Source of the DNA: Streptomyces sp. NRRL S-646
Lineage (GTDB): Bacteria; Actinomycetota; Actinomycetes; Streptomycetales; Streptomycetaceae
Assembly (NCBI RefSeq): GCF_000720765.1
Contig: NZ_JODC01000022.1
Coordinates: 1-64,000 of the forward strand
Direction of reading: 5' to 3'
DNA length: 64,000 bases
Shown: positions 49,350-58,185 of the stretch, one piece after another
Layout of the letters: each line of letters opens with the position of its first letter
How positions within the stretch are numbered: position 1 is the first letter of the stretch
The notes under the pieces: model-generated
Seen by the model: only the letters and a program-made list of their open reading frames with translations
Databases searched by the model: none
Told to the model about the DNA's origin: nothing
Translations under genes and position numbers: made by a program

Positions 49350-50113
49350 CCACGCGGATACGCCACCCCTATCTCGACCATCCCGGCCCGATCGCCTTCG
49401 CCCACCGGGGCGGGGCCGCGGACGGCCTGGAGAACACCGTGCTGCAGTTCCGGCGGGCGGTGGAGGCGGGCTACCGCTACATCGAGACCGACGTCCACAC
49501 CACGGCGGACGGCAAACTGGTCGCCTTCCACGACTCGACCCTGGACCGGATGACGGACGGCGCGGGGCGCATAGCGGACCTGCCGTGGAAGGACGTGAGC
49601 CACGCGCGCGTGGCGGGCAAGGAGCCGGTTCCCCTCTTCGAGGAGCTGCTCGAGACCTTCCCCGAGGTGCGCTGGAACGTCGACCTGAAGGCGGAGACCT
49701 CGCTCCACCCCTTCCTGGACCTGATCGAGCGCACGCGCGCGTGGGACCGGATCTGCGTCGGCTCGTTCTCCGAGGCGCGCGTGGTGCGTGCCCAGCGGCT
49801 GGCCGGTCCGCGCCTGGCGACCTCGTACGGCACGCGTGGCGTGCTCAACCTGCGGCTGCGTTCCTGGGGCGTCCCGGCCGCGCTGCGCGCCTCGGCGGTC
49901 GCAGCCCAGGTGCCCGAGTCGCAGTCCGGCATCCAGGTCGTCGACCACCGCTTCGTCCGCGCCGCCCATGCGCGCGGGCTGCAGGTGCACGTGTGGACCA
50001 TCAACGAGCCCGATCGCATGCACCGGCTCCTGGACCTGGGAGTCGATGGCATCATGACCGATCACATCGACACGTTGCGCAAGGTCATGGAAGAACGCGG
50101 CGTCTGGGTCTGA
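49346..50113 (+). CDS. Glycerophosphodiester phosphodiesterase
   Basis: 255 aa, cytoplasmic. GDPD motifs: FAHRGGAADGLENT (catalytic His), YIETDVHTTADGKLVAFHD (metal Glu/Asp and second His) and VDHRFVRAAHARGLQVHVWT. It splits glycerophosphodiesters to glycerol-3-phosphate and an alcohol. GTG 49346 overlaps the YczE stop. Two exact copies of CACGCGCGCGTG lie 131 bp apart within it. Confidence 0.92.
   Translation: MTTRIRHPYLDHPGPIAFAHRGGAADGLENTVLQFRRAVEAGYRYIETDVHTTADGKLVAFHDSTLDRMTDGAGRIADLPWKDVSHARVAGKEPVPLFEELLETFPEVRWNVDLKAETSLHPFLDLIERTRAWDRICVGSFSEARVVRAQRLAGPRLATSYGTRGVLNLRLRSWGVPAALRASAVAAQVPESQSGIQVVDHRFVRAAHARGLQVHVWTINEPDRMHRLLDLGVDGIMTDHIDTLRKVMEERGVWV
49601..49612. repeat. CACGCGCGCGTG palindrome in the GDPD gene
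   Basis: An exact copy, symmetric out to 16 bp (49599-49614), read as His-Ala-Arg-Val. Confidence 0.9.
49732..49743. repeat. CACGCGCGCGTG palindrome in the GDPD gene
   Basis: An exact copy in a third reading frame. The gene reads it as Arg-Thr-Arg-Ala-Trp, showing that the DNA and not a peptide motif is what recurs. Confidence 0.9.
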
Positions 50114-50173
50114 GCCCGGCGGCCCCTCCCCCGAGCCTTCGCATGGCACTTCAGCGGGGAAGCGAGGGCACGG

Positions 50174-51508
50174 GTGAGCTCCGACACCGTGCGGACGGAC
50201 GTCATCGACCGGCAGCGCGAGCAGCGCGGCTGGTACTTCTACGACTGGGCCTGCTCCGTCTACTCGACGAGCGTGCTCACCGTGTTCCTGGGCCCCTATC
50301 TGACGGCGGTCGCCAAGTCGGCGGCGGACGCGGACGGCTTCGTGCATCCTCTGGGCATCCCGGTGCGCGCGGGGTCGTTCTTCGCGTACTGCGTCTCCGC
50401 GTCCGTGATCGTGTCGATCCTCGTGATGCCACTGGTGGGCGCGGCCGCCGACCGCACGGGGCGGAAGAAGCCGCTGCTCGCCGCCTGCGCCTATGTGGGG
50501 GCGACGGCCACCACGGGCCTGTTCTTCCTGTCCGGGGACCGCTATCTGCTGGGCGGCCTCCTGCTGATCGTCGCGAACTCGGCCGTGGCCGTCTCGATGG
50601 TCGTCTACAACTCCTACCTGCCGCAGATCGCACCGCCCGAGGACCGCGACCGGGTCTCCTCGCGCGGCTGGGCCTTCGGCTATGCGGCCGGCTCGTCGAT
50701 GCTGATCGTGAACCTGGTGCTGTTCACCGGGCACGACTCCTTCGGCGTCTCCGAGTCGACGGCGGTCCGTATCTGCCTGGCCTCCGCGGGCCTGTGGTGG
50801 GGCGCCTTCACCCTCGTACCGCTGAAGCGGCTGCGGGACCGCCGTACGGCGTCCGCGGCGCCCGCGGTCCACGGCTGGCGGCAGCTGGCGTCCACCGTCC
50901 GGGACATGCGCGGCAAACCGCTCACTCTGGCCTTCCTTCTCGCCTACCTCATCTACAACGACGGCATCCAGACGGTGATCTCCCAGGCGTCGGTGTACGG
51001 CTCGGAAGAGCTGGGCCTGAGCCAGTCCACGCTCATCACGGCCGTCCTGATGGTCCAGGTGCTGGCGGTGGCGGGCGCGCTGGGGATGGGAAGGCTGGCC
51101 CGGACGTACGGGGCCAAGCGCACCATCCTCGGCTCGCTGGTGGCGTGGACGGTGACCCTGGGCGCCGGGTACTTCCTGCCGGCCGGGGCGCCGGTGTGGT
51201 TCTTCGTGCTGGCGTCCGGGATCGGTCTCGTGCTGGGCGGCAGCCAGGCCCTGTCCCGCTCCCTGTTCTCGCATCTGGTCCCGCCCGGCAAAGAGGCCGA
51301 GTACTTTTCGGCGTACGAGATGAGCGACCGGGGCATGAGCTGGCTGGGACCGCTTCTGTTCGGGATCACCTACCAGCTGACCGGAAGTTATCGCGACGCG
51401 ATCATCTCGCTCGTGGCCTTCTTCGTCATCGGATTTGCCCTGCTCACAAGGGTTCCGGTGCGGCAGGCGATCTTGGCGGCGGGCAATCCGGTCCCTGAGA
51501 GGATTTAG
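50174..51508 (+). CDS. MFS transporter of the Atg22/UMF1 type
   Basis: 444 aa, about 12 transmembrane helices. The family opening is RGWYFYDWACSVYSTSVLTV, followed by MPLVGAAADRTGRKKPLL and LLLIVANSAVAVSMVVYNSY LP. UMF1 members include vacuolar amino-acid effluxers in yeast; the bacterial substrate is unknown. The GTG start follows a short gap after the GDPD gene. Its stop codon lies inside a promoter for the rbpA region. Confidence 0.87.
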   Translation: MSSDTVRTDVIDRQREQRGWYFYDWACSVYSTSVLTVFLGPYLTAVAKSAADADGFVHPLGIPVRAGSFFAYCVSASVIVSILVMPLVGAAADRTGRKKPLLAACAYVGATATTGLFFLSGDRYLLGGLLLIVANSAVAVSMVVYNSYLPQIAPPEDRDRVSSRGWAFGYAAGSSMLIVNLVLFTGHDSFGVSESTAVRICLASAGLWWGAFTLVPLKRLRDRRTASAAPAVHGWRQLASTVRDMRGKPLTLAFLLAYLIYNDGIQTVISQASVYGSEELGLSQSTLITAVLMVQVLAVAGALGMGRLARTYGAKRTILGSLVAWTVTLGAGYFLPAGAPVWFFVLASGIGLVLGGSQALSRSLFSHLVPPGKEAEYFSAYEMSDRGMSWLGPLLFGITYQLTGSYRDAIISLVAFFVIGFALLTRVPVRQAILAAGNPVPERI

Positions 51509-51534
51509 CACTCACGGCGAAAGGGCTGTAGTGT
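51505..51534 (+). promoter_or_regulatory. Candidate vegetative promoter upstream of rbpA
   Basis: TTAGCA and TAGTGT are separated by 18 bp, a fair match to HrdB-type promoters. Transcripts from here would have a leader of about 230 nt before rbpA. Confidence 0.45.
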
Positions 51535-51594
51535 ACGCGTTTGGCCTGCCAGGCGTACCGTTACTGCGCGTCAAAGATGCCGAAACGCTGGGTG

Positions 51595-51612
51595 ACATCT
51601 GCTAGCAGATGT
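51595..51612. promoter_or_regulatory. 18-bp perfect palindrome upstream of rbpA
   Basis: ACATCTGCTAGCAGATGT is perfectly self-complementary and lies between the two candidate rbpA promoters. It lacks a U tail. It could be a regulator site or an RNA hairpin affecting the upstream transcript. Confidence 0.55.
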
Positions 51613-51688
51613 GACAAACCGGGCGCTGGTGGGTACAACAAGGGGCGGCTACGACGGCGACGCATGACCCGGAACGGGACACGGAACG

Positions 51689-51714
51689 GGAATCTTTACC
51701 GCCGACCGGACGTT
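51689..51714 (+). promoter_or_regulatory. SigR-type promoter of rbpA
   Basis: GGAAT (51689-51693), an 18-bp spacer and GTT (51712-51714) match the SigR consensus GGAAT-N18/19-GTT. rbpA is a known disulfide-stress SigR target in S. coelicolor. Confidence 0.85.
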
Positions 51715-51775
51715 GACCGGATGACGACGACAGCGACACCTGTCCTGTGGGCGACAAGCCCGGGAGGCACGATTC

Positions 51776-52150
51776 ATGAGTGAGCGAGCTCTTCGCGGCA
51801 CGCGCCTCGTGGTGACCAGCTACGAGACGGACCGCGGCATCGACCTGGCCCCGCGCCAGGCCGTGGAGTACGCATGCGAGAAGGGGCACCGGTTCGAGAT
51901 GCCCTTCTCGGTCGAGGCGGAGATCCCGCCGGAGTGGGAGTGCAAGGTCTGCGGGGCCCAGGCACTCCTCGTTGACGGCGACGGCCCTGAGGAAAAGAAG
52001 GCCAAGCCCGCGCGTACGCATTGGGACATGCTGATGGAACGGCGCACCCGCGAGGAACTCGAAGAGGTCCTCGAGGAGCGCCTTGCCGTTCTCCGTTCGG
52101 GCGCGATGAACATCGCGGTACACCCGCGGGACAGCCGCAAGTCGGCTTAG
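51776..52150 (+). CDS. rbpA: RNA polymerase-binding protein RbpA
   Basis: 124 aa. Binds RNA polymerase and the principal sigma factor, stabilising the holoenzyme and promoter opening. Zinc ligands C34, H38, C56 and C59 (YACEKGHRF and ECKVCG) are all present. The C-terminal sigma-interaction region is HWDMLMERRTREELEEVLEE. Length and sequence fit the S. coelicolor protein. A SigR promoter lies about 60 bp upstream; a strong hairpin follows. Confidence 0.97.
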   Translation: MSERALRGTRLVVTSYETDRGIDLAPRQAVEYACEKGHRFEMPFSVEAEIPPEWECKVCGAQALLVDGDGPEEKKAKPARTHWDMLMERRTREELEEVLEERLAVLRSGAMNIAVHPRDSRKSA

Positions 52151-52187
52151 TTCCTGCCGGGGTCGGGCGGACCAACCACGCACGCAA

Positions 52188-52233
52188 ACGACTGCGGGCG
52201 TCCACGTGGATTCACGTGGACGCCCGCAGTCGT
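52188..52233. terminator. Bidirectional terminator between rbpA and fxsA
   Basis: A perfect 21-bp stem with a 4-nt GATT loop lies between convergent genes. It is the longest perfect hairpin I found in the window. Confidence 0.95.
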
Positions 52234-52249
52234 GTCTCCTGCCGCGTTC

Positions 52250-52807
52250 TCAGTGGGTCAGCGGGGGTCGCGGGCCCTGCGGGGCGTCGCCGTCCGGCTC
52301 GTCCCTGATGACCTCGCCCTGGACGACCTTGCCGTCGGGGCGGTGGATTCGGGCCTGCTGGAAGGCGTCACCGAAGCTGCCCGCACCGGCCTCGCGCAGC
52401 TTGCGGTCGAGGGTGCGCTCGGTGAGGCGGCTCAGGGCCTTCTGGACCGGGGGGATCAGCAGAAGCAGGCCCACCGCGTCCGAGATCAGGCCGGGGATCA
52501 TGAGGAGCAGACCACCGAGCATCAGCAGGCCGTTGCCTCCGCCGCTCTGCGGGGTGCCGCCGCGCTGCAGCGCCTCGTTGAGGTTCTGGAAGGCGCGCCG
52601 GCCCGCCTTCTTGATCACCGCGGCACCGAGCACGAAGCCCGCAAGGAGCAGCAGGAACACCGTGAACCCGCTCGACGCGCCCGCGACCACGGTCAGCAGC
52701 CAGATCTCCAGCACCAGCCAGGCCGCGACGCCGAGCGGCAGGAAGGTCCGCAGCCGGGAGCGCCGGGGCCGGGCGGGATACGTGGGGGTCGGAGCACCTG
52801 TCGTCAT
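52250..52807 (-). CDS. fxsA: FxsA-family cytoplasmic membrane protein
   Basis: 185 aa. Two N-terminal hydrophobic segments (LPLGVAAWLVLEIWLLTVVA; FTVFLLLLAGFVLGAAVIKK) and a third with the FxsA pattern (LMLGGLLLMIPGLISDAVGL). In E. coli, FxsA affects F-plasmid exclusion of phage T7; its normal role is unknown. Convergent with rbpA. Confidence 0.9.
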   Translation of the reverse strand: MTTGAPTPTYPARPRRSRLRTFLPLGVAAWLVLEIWLLTVVAGASSGFTVFLLLLAGFVLGAAVIKKAGRRAFQNLNEALQRGGTPQSGGGNGLLMLGGLLLMIPGLISDAVGLLLLIPPVQKALSRLTERTLDRKLREAGAGSFGDAFQQARIHRPDGKVVQGEVIRDEPDGDAPQGPRPPLTH

Positions 52808-52903
52808 GCATCCAGTGTGCCTGGGCCCGCCTCAGTGCGGCATAAACGAATGATCAACCGCGGTTGTGAGACCGTAACGCGGGCTCTGAGCAGACGGACG
52901 GGG

Positions 52904-53698
52904 TCAGGCCTTCTTGCCGCGGCCCGTGACCTTGGCGACCCGCTCCCCCACGCCCCACGCCGTGACCCGCCACAGTGCCTCGACGAGGATGTCGCGGCTC
53001 ATCTTCGAGTCGCCCAGTTCGCGCTCGACGAAGGTGATGGGCACCTCGACGACGTGGTAGCCGGCCTTGACCGCGCGGCGGGCCAGGTCGACCTGGAAGC
53101 AGTAGCCCTGGGAGGCCACCTCGTCGAGGCCGAGGCCCTCGAGGGTCTCGCGGCGGAAGGCGCGGTAGCCGCCGGTGATGTCGCGCAGCGGCAGGGCGAG
53201 GGCGAGGCGGGAGTAGAGGCTGCCGCCGCGGGAGATGAACTCACGGCTCTTGGGCCAGTTCACAACCCGCCCGCCGGGCACCCAGCGGGAGCCGAGGACC
53301 AGGTCGGCGCTCTTGAGCGCGGTCAGCAGCCGGGGCAGTTCCTCGGGCTGGTGGGAGCCGTCGGCGTCCATCTCGACCAGCACGCCGTAGCCGTTGTCGA
53401 GGCCCCAGCGGAAGCCCGCGAGGTAGGCGGCGCCGAGGCCTTCCTTGCCCTTGCGGTGCAACACCTGGACATGGTCGTCCTCGGCGGCCAGTTCGTCGGC
53501 GAGCTTGCCGGTGCCGTCCGGGCTGTTGTCGTCGGCCACGAGGACGTGAGCCTCGGGGACCGCCTTCCGTACCCGGCCGACGATGGACTTGATGTTCTCC
53601 GCCTCGTTGTAGGTCGGAATGATCACCAAGGCCGTGCCGAGCGGGCCGAACTGCCTCCCCTGGGCCTTTGCCGCGAGGGTCCCGTCGCCGTCGTTCAC
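52904..53698 (-). CDS. ppm1: Polyprenol monophosphomannose synthase (GT2)
   Basis: 264 aa GT-A enzyme transferring mannose from GDP-mannose to polyprenyl phosphate on the cytoplasmic face. Motifs: VIIPTYNEAENIKSIV, VADDNSPDGTGKLADELA, LVEMDADGSHQPEELPRLL and the late FVERELGDSKMS. No membrane domain, as in stand-alone actinobacterial Ppm. The product supplies protein O-mannosylation, needed for phage phiC31 infection in S. coelicolor. Confidence 0.93.
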   Translation of the reverse strand: MNDGDGTLAAKAQGRQFGPLGTALVIIPTYNEAENIKSIVGRVRKAVPEAHVLVADDNSPDGTGKLADELAAEDDHVQVLHRKGKEGLGAAYLAGFRWGLDNGYGVLVEMDADGSHQPEELPRLLTALKSADLVLGSRWVPGGRVVNWPKSREFISRGGSLYSRLALALPLRDITGGYRAFRRETLEGLGLDEVASQGYCFQVDLARRAVKAGYHVVEVPITFVERELGDSKMSRDILVEALWRVTAWGVGERVAKVTGRGKKA

Positions 53699-54235
53699 TG
53701 CTGCCCCTTCGTGTCCGTACGCAGACGTCCACCATAGTGGTCACGGCCTGCGATGACGCGACAGGACGTTCGTATAGTGGTGTCGATTCCACAAGAGCGG
53801 GGTAAGAGCGCTTTTTTGGGCACCTTCGCGGATCTACGGATGGGGGCCCGGCGCCCTTCGGGCCGACCTGGGGCCCGCTGGCTGCGGGTCGACCGAAAGC
53901 CGTTGTCTACTGAGCCCGGGCCCCACCCGGGTCACACCTCCCCGACCGGCCGGAACGGTCCTCCCGTCGCGGCGCGGGCGCTGAGCCTGGCTCCCAGTGG
54001 CGGTGCCCCGGTGCGGCACACCGTCCCTGACCCAGCGGCGCTGCGACGAGTGCGCGGAAGTTCCCCGGTCGGGCGTCCGGTGGTGGACTCGGCCGAACCT
54101 ACCGGCCCCCTGCCATCGGCTGTCAACAGCCGTTTGACCTGCGCATTTTGCATCAATGCCCTGGTCAGGGCGGAGGATACGCAGGTCGTGCGACGCCGCT
54201 GAGGGCATCGATCGGCGCCGCGCCACCCCGGGAGA
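53699..54235. other. Large intergenic region with strong hairpins, no gene supported
   Basis: 537 bp between ppm1 and the amidohydrolase gene, both minus-strand. Open frames here have implausible composition. The left part has a TATAGT box at 53774 (plus strand) and a T6 run near 53814. The middle has perfect or near-perfect stems: GGCCCG/CGGGCC at 53845-53864 and CCCGGG/CCCGGG at 53915-53931. It must hold the ppm1 promoter; a structured RNA is possible but unproven. Confidence 0.4.
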
Positions 54236-55846
54236 TCACTCGCCCGGCCGTACGAACACCGTCCGCCCGCCGACCACGGTGCGCAGACAGACCGGCAGGT
54301 CGCGGCCGGGGCTCAGGTCGGGCAGGCCGGGGGTGCCGGAGCGGGGGTCGGTGGACCAGCGGGCGACCCGGTCGTCGGGGGCCTGGACCACCAGTTCGTC
54401 GGTGCGCCACACGGCGTAGTCGGCGGGTGCGCCAGGCACCAGGACGCCCGCGTCGTCCCTCCCGATCGCCCGCCAGCCGCCGCGTGTGTGGGCGGTGAAG
54501 GCGGCGCGCGCGGAGACACGGTGCTCGGGCGTGCGGTGGAAGGCGGCGGCGCGGACGGTGCCCCACGGTCCGAGCGGCGTGACCGGGCTGTCGGAGCCGA
54601 AGGCGAGCGGAACGCCCGCCCTGAGCAGGGCCGCGAAGGGGTTGAGGGTGCGGGCCCGGTCGGCGCCCAGGCGCTGGGCGTACATGCCCTCCTCGCCACC
54701 CCACAGTGCGTCGAAGGCCGGCTGCACGGAGGCGGTCAGGCCCAGTTCGGCGAAGGCCGCGATCGTCTCGGGGGTGAGCATCTCGGCGTGCTCGACACGG
54801 TGGCGGGCGGCGCGGACGCGGGCCAGGCCGACCTTCTCGGCGGCGGCGCGCACACCGTCGACGACCGTGGTCACGGCCGCGTCGCCGATCGCGTGGAAGC
54901 CGGCCTGGAGGCCCGCCTCGGTGCAGGCCACCACGTGGGCGGCCACCGCGGCGGCATCCAGGTAGGCGGTGCCCGTGTGGTCGGCGTCGGTGTACGGCGT
55001 GTGCAGGCAGGCGGTGTGCGATCCGAGGGCCCCGTCGACGAAGAGGTCGCCGGCGGCGCCGGCCGCGCCCAGCTCGCGCGCCTTCGCCACGCCCTCTTCG
55101 GCCTGTTCCGCCCAGTAGCCGATGACTCGCGGTCCGGGCTCCTCGGCGGCGAGCCGGAGCAGTCCCGTGAAGTCGTCCTCGGAGGAGATCTCCGGTCCCG
55201 CGCACTCGTGGACGGAGCCGATGCCGAGGGAGGCGGCGTGCGCGAGCGCGGTGCGCTGGGCCCCGGCACGCTGGGCCGGCGTCACGGCTGCGAACGCGGC
55301 GGCGCGTACGGCGTGGTGGGCGTCGGCGGTCAGCGGGCCGTCCTCTGCGCCGACCCCGTGGGCCAGGTCGAGCAGGGCCGTGGTGACGACCGCCGAGTGG
55401 ACGTCGATCCGGGAGAGATAGAGGGGGCGGCCTCCGGTGGCCTCGTCCAGTTCCGCGCGCGTCGGGGGGCGGCCGCCGGGCCAGCGGGCGGCGTCCCAGC
55501 CGTGCCCGAGCAGCACCTTGTCCTGCGGGCGGGCCGCCGCGAAGTCCCGCACCAGGACGAGGGCGGCTTCCAGGGAGGGCGCGTCGGACAGATCGAGGCC
55601 GGTGAGCGCGAGGCCGGTGGAGGTGGTGTGCACATGGGCGTCGGTGAAGGCCGGGGTGACGAGGGCGCCGTCCAGGTCGACCACCTCGTCGACACCGTCC
55701 GCGAAGGCGTCCGCGGCGCCCTCCGAACCGACCCAGGCGACCTGGCCGCGCTCCACGACCATCGCGGTCGCGAAGGGGTCGGCGGGGCTGTGGACCTCTC
55801 CGCGGCGGAGCAGGACGGTCTTCGGCTCGGGGATGCGCTCACTCAT
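54236..55846 (-). CDS. Amidohydrolase (YtcJ-like, amidohydrolase 3 family)
   Basis: 536 aa metal-dependent hydrolase. The metal-binding HxH is in FTDAHVHTTSTGL, later ligands in AGFHAIGDAA, RHRVEHAEML and AFGSDSPVTPLGPW. It has no signal peptide, so it acts in the cytoplasm. The family hydrolyses amides or formamides; the substrate cannot be deduced. Apparently monocistronic. Confidence 0.9.
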   Translation of the reverse strand: MSERIPEPKTVLLRRGEVHSPADPFATAMVVERGQVAWVGSEGAADAFADGVDEVVDLDGALVTPAFTDAHVHTTSTGLALTGLDLSDAPSLEAALVLVRDFAAARPQDKVLLGHGWDAARWPGGRPPTRAELDEATGGRPLYLSRIDVHSAVVTTALLDLAHGVGAEDGPLTADAHHAVRAAAFAAVTPAQRAGAQRTALAHAASLGIGSVHECAGPEISSEDDFTGLLRLAAEEPGPRVIGYWAEQAEEGVAKARELGAAGAAGDLFVDGALGSHTACLHTPYTDADHTGTAYLDAAAVAAHVVACTEAGLQAGFHAIGDAAVTTVVDGVRAAAEKVGLARVRAARHRVEHAEMLTPETIAAFAELGLTASVQPAFDALWGGEEGMYAQRLGADRARTLNPFAALLRAGVPLAFGSDSPVTPLGPWGTVRAAAFHRTPEHRVSARAAFTAHTRGGWRAIGRDDAGVLVPGAPADYAVWRTDELVVQAPDDRVARWSTDPRSGTPGLPDLSPGRDLPVCLRTVVGGRTVFVRPGE

Positions 55847-55923
55847 GGGGAACAGTCTCGCGCCTCACCCGGACCGCCCGGTACGCAGGTCGGCCTTCGC
55901 CCGGTGTCCTGACCGTAGGCCGG

Positions 55924-56364
55924 TCAGATTCGCGGCGGCCGCGCCTCGTACGGCGTGGAAAGGACCACGGTCGTGCGCGTCGAGACGCCCGCCAGCGTGC
56001 GCAGGCGCGCCAGCAGCTCCTCCAGCTCGTGCGGCGTGGCCACCCGTACCTTGAGGATGTAGTTCTCGTCGCCCGCGACGCTGTGGCAGGCCTCGATCTC
56101 GGGGACCCCGGCCAGGCGGTCCGAGATGTCGTCGGGGGCACTGGGGTCGAAGGGTTTGACCGAGATGAACGCGGTCATGGGCAGCCCGACGGCCTCGGGG
56201 TCGACCACCGCGGCATAGCCGCGGATGACGCCACGCTGTTCCAGCCGGCGCACCCGCTGGTGCACGGCCGACGTTGACAGGCCCGTGGCCTTGCCCAGGT
56301 CTGTGTAGCTCATCCGCCCGTCCTTGACGAGCAGCTGCACGATCTGACGGTCCAGCTCCTCCAT
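55924..56364 (-). CDS. Lrp/AsnC-family transcriptional regulator
   Basis: 146 aa from ATG 56364. An N-terminal helix-turn-helix (DRQIVQLLVKDGRMSYTDLG, TGLSTSAVHQRVRRLEQRG) and a C-terminal RAM domain (TAFISVKPFDPSAPD, ACHSVAGDENYILKVRV). Such proteins sense amino acids. An in-frame ATG at 56421 would add 19 residues and cannot be excluded. It is divergent from a small unknown gene. Confidence 0.9.
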   Translation of the reverse strand: MEELDRQIVQLLVKDGRMSYTDLGKATGLSTSAVHQRVRRLEQRGVIRGYAAVVDPEAVGLPMTAFISVKPFDPSAPDDISDRLAGVPEIEACHSVAGDENYILKVRVATPHELEELLARLRTLAGVSTRTTVVLSTPYEARPPRI

Positions 56365-56630
56365 GACGCAAGAACCTACAGTGCGCTTGATCTCCTCGGA
56401 TACCTGAGCAGTCCAGGTCATACCCGCTTTGTGATGTGCCCGAGAGCTGTCCGTGAGCCGTCCGAGGGACAAAACGTCCGCCCCGGGCACCTGCGGGCGG
56501 CATGTGACGAAGGACACAGCCGTCGAGACGTCTCCGTGATGCTCTCGTGATTACCGCCGAGACGGGGCGGGAAGTGCTTGCTGTGGTCGAGGCCGCAGTG
56601 CCCGAACGGCCCACCCGAGGGGGAGAACCT

Positions 56631-57065
56631 ATGCAGAGTCTTAAGCGCCCTGGTCGTACCGCACCCAAGCGGCTCCAGGCCGTCGTCGAGCCCGAGCCGG
56701 AGGGCGTCGAACCCGACGCCTTCGAGGACGAACTCGACGCGTACGACACCTTCGAGATGTACCGGGTGATCTGCCCGGACTGCGCGCAGCCCATCGCCCT
56801 GCTGGCGGACGAGCAGGTCCTGCCGGAGCATGCACTGTGCGCCTCGCCGTGGAACCCGTTCGGCCTCACGGTCTGCGCCGGCACCGGCCGCCGGGCGGCC
56901 GAGGCCCGCTCCGCGGACGAGTCGGCCGAGCCCCAGGAGCAGGGCACGGCCCTCCTGTTGACGCTCCCTCAGGGGCTCGACTGGCGGACGCAGCCGTTCT
57001 CGCACGTCGGCGGCCCGGGCTCGCGCCCGATGCGCGTGCCTGCGATGCGTCGTCAGGCCGCCTGA
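56631..57065 (+). CDS. Conserved hypothetical protein with two Cys pairs
   Basis: 144 aa. The central region (VICPDCAQPIALLADEQVLP, ALCASPWNPFGLTVCAGTG) has four cysteines that might bind zinc. The acidic N-terminal third and the C-terminus look disordered. GGGGAG precedes ATG 56631. I do not recognise a family. It converges on the kinase-like gene with a 10-bp gap. Confidence 0.7.
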   Translation: MQSLKRPGRTAPKRLQAVVEPEPEGVEPDAFEDELDAYDTFEMYRVICPDCAQPIALLADEQVLPEHALCASPWNPFGLTVCAGTGRRAAEARSADESAEPQEQGTALLLTLPQGLDWRTQPFSHVGGPGSRPMRVPAMRRQAA

Positions 57066-57075
57066 ACCGCCTCGC

Positions 57076-58173
57076 TCAATTCCAGTAGCTGCCCTGCACC
57101 ATGGCCCGCAGGCTGCCGTGGTGCAGGATCAGTGTGTCCGGGTCCGCCGGAACGGCCGCCTCCCCGAAGTGCACCTGCCGGTAGGCGACACGCAGCATGA
57201 CGATCGCGTGCCGCAGGGCGGCGTACAGGGTGTGGAAGTCCATGTCGCGCGGTGTGTGGCCGGTGAGTTCGGCGTAGCGGGCCTCCACCCGGTCGCGGCG
57301 CAGGAAGTCCGGCATGCCTCGCTGGCCGAAGGCGACCGTGAGGTCCTGGAAGAAGCGGTGCAGATAGACCGTCCAGCCGAGGTCGACCTCGCGCGGGGCG
57401 AAGGCAGCCATCTCCCAGTCGAGGACGGCGGCGGGCTCGAAGCCGTCGTAGACGACGTTCCCGATGCGCGCGTCGCCCCAGTTGAGCACCGGCGTGCCCG
57501 GATCGCTGGGCCAGAGCTCCTCCAGCCGGTCGAACGCGGTCTCGATGAGCGGTGATCGGGCTCGCCCGTCGACGACCCAGTCGTAGTACGCACGTTGGGC
57601 TGTGACATGGCGGCGCAGGGCGTCGCCCTCGCCGGGGAGGGCGAGGAACTCGGCGGCCTTCCGCGGCACTTGGTCGTGCAGTCGGGCCAGCAGCCCGATC
57701 GAGGCCGTCTCCAGGTGTTCGCGCTCGGCGTCGGTCGCCGCGTGCAGCCAGTTGCCCTCGTATGTGTAGGGCATGACGTCGGGCGGCACGCGTCCCTCGA
57801 CGCGCTCCATCACGAAGAACGGCGCCCCGAGCGGGCCGGGATCCTCCTCCAGCCACAGCACCTTCGGCACGGGCAGGTCCGAGTGCTCCGCCACGACGCG
57901 CATCGTGCGGTACTGGCGCGCCATGTCGTACACCGGGAAGACGGTGTACGCCGCAGGGTCCGCCGCGAGCCTCAACGCGCAGCGGCGCACGGGTGGTTCG
58001 GGGTGCTCGATGTCGAAGAGCAGGGTCTCGCTGGACATGCCGTTGGACTCGGGGACGGTAACGCCGACCGCCTTGGCACCGGGCAGGCGGGTGGAGAGCC
58101 AGGCGGTGAGGCGGCGGGCGAGCTCCTCCGGGTCGCGGGTGGCGGTGCGGGGGCGGGGTGCAGTGGGTGCCAT
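57076..58173 (-). CDS. APH/ACAD10-type phosphotransferase-like protein
   Basis: 365 aa in the aminoglycoside-phosphotransferase/choline-kinase fold. The brace region is FVMERVEGRVPPDVMPYTYE. The catalytic loop reads LNWGDARIGNVVYD (Asp present, usual His replaced by Asn-Trp), followed by the metal motif AAVLDWEMA. Relatives in actinobacteria act in acyl-CoA or steroid catabolism rather than antibiotic resistance. It starts 12 bp after the stop of the broken gene upstream and probably shares its operator. Confidence 0.87.
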   Translation of the reverse strand: MAPTAPRPRTATRDPEELARRLTAWLSTRLPGAKAVGVTVPESNGMSSETLLFDIEHPEPPVRRCALRLAADPAAYTVFPVYDMARQYRTMRVVAEHSDLPVPKVLWLEEDPGPLGAPFFVMERVEGRVPPDVMPYTYEGNWLHAATDAEREHLETASIGLLARLHDQVPRKAAEFLALPGEGDALRRHVTAQRAYYDWVVDGRARSPLIETAFDRLEELWPSDPGTPVLNWGDARIGNVVYDGFEPAAVLDWEMAAFAPREVDLGWTVYLHRFFQDLTVAFGQRGMPDFLRRDRVEARYAELTGHTPRDMDFHTLYAALRHAIVMLRVAYRQVHFGEAAVPADPDTLILHHGSLRAMVQGSYWN

Positions 58174-58185
58174 GTCACATACCAC

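Noticed and set aside
53753-54202. 149-codon ORF in the ppm1/amidohydrolase gap
   Set aside because: Composition is Arg/Pro/Ser-rich without structure, there is no ribosome site, and the frame runs through strong hairpins.
57076-58173. Antibiotic-resistance reading of the APH-like gene
   Set aside because: The catalytic loop and genomic context fit ACAD10-like catabolic kinases; nothing points to an aminoglycoside substrate.
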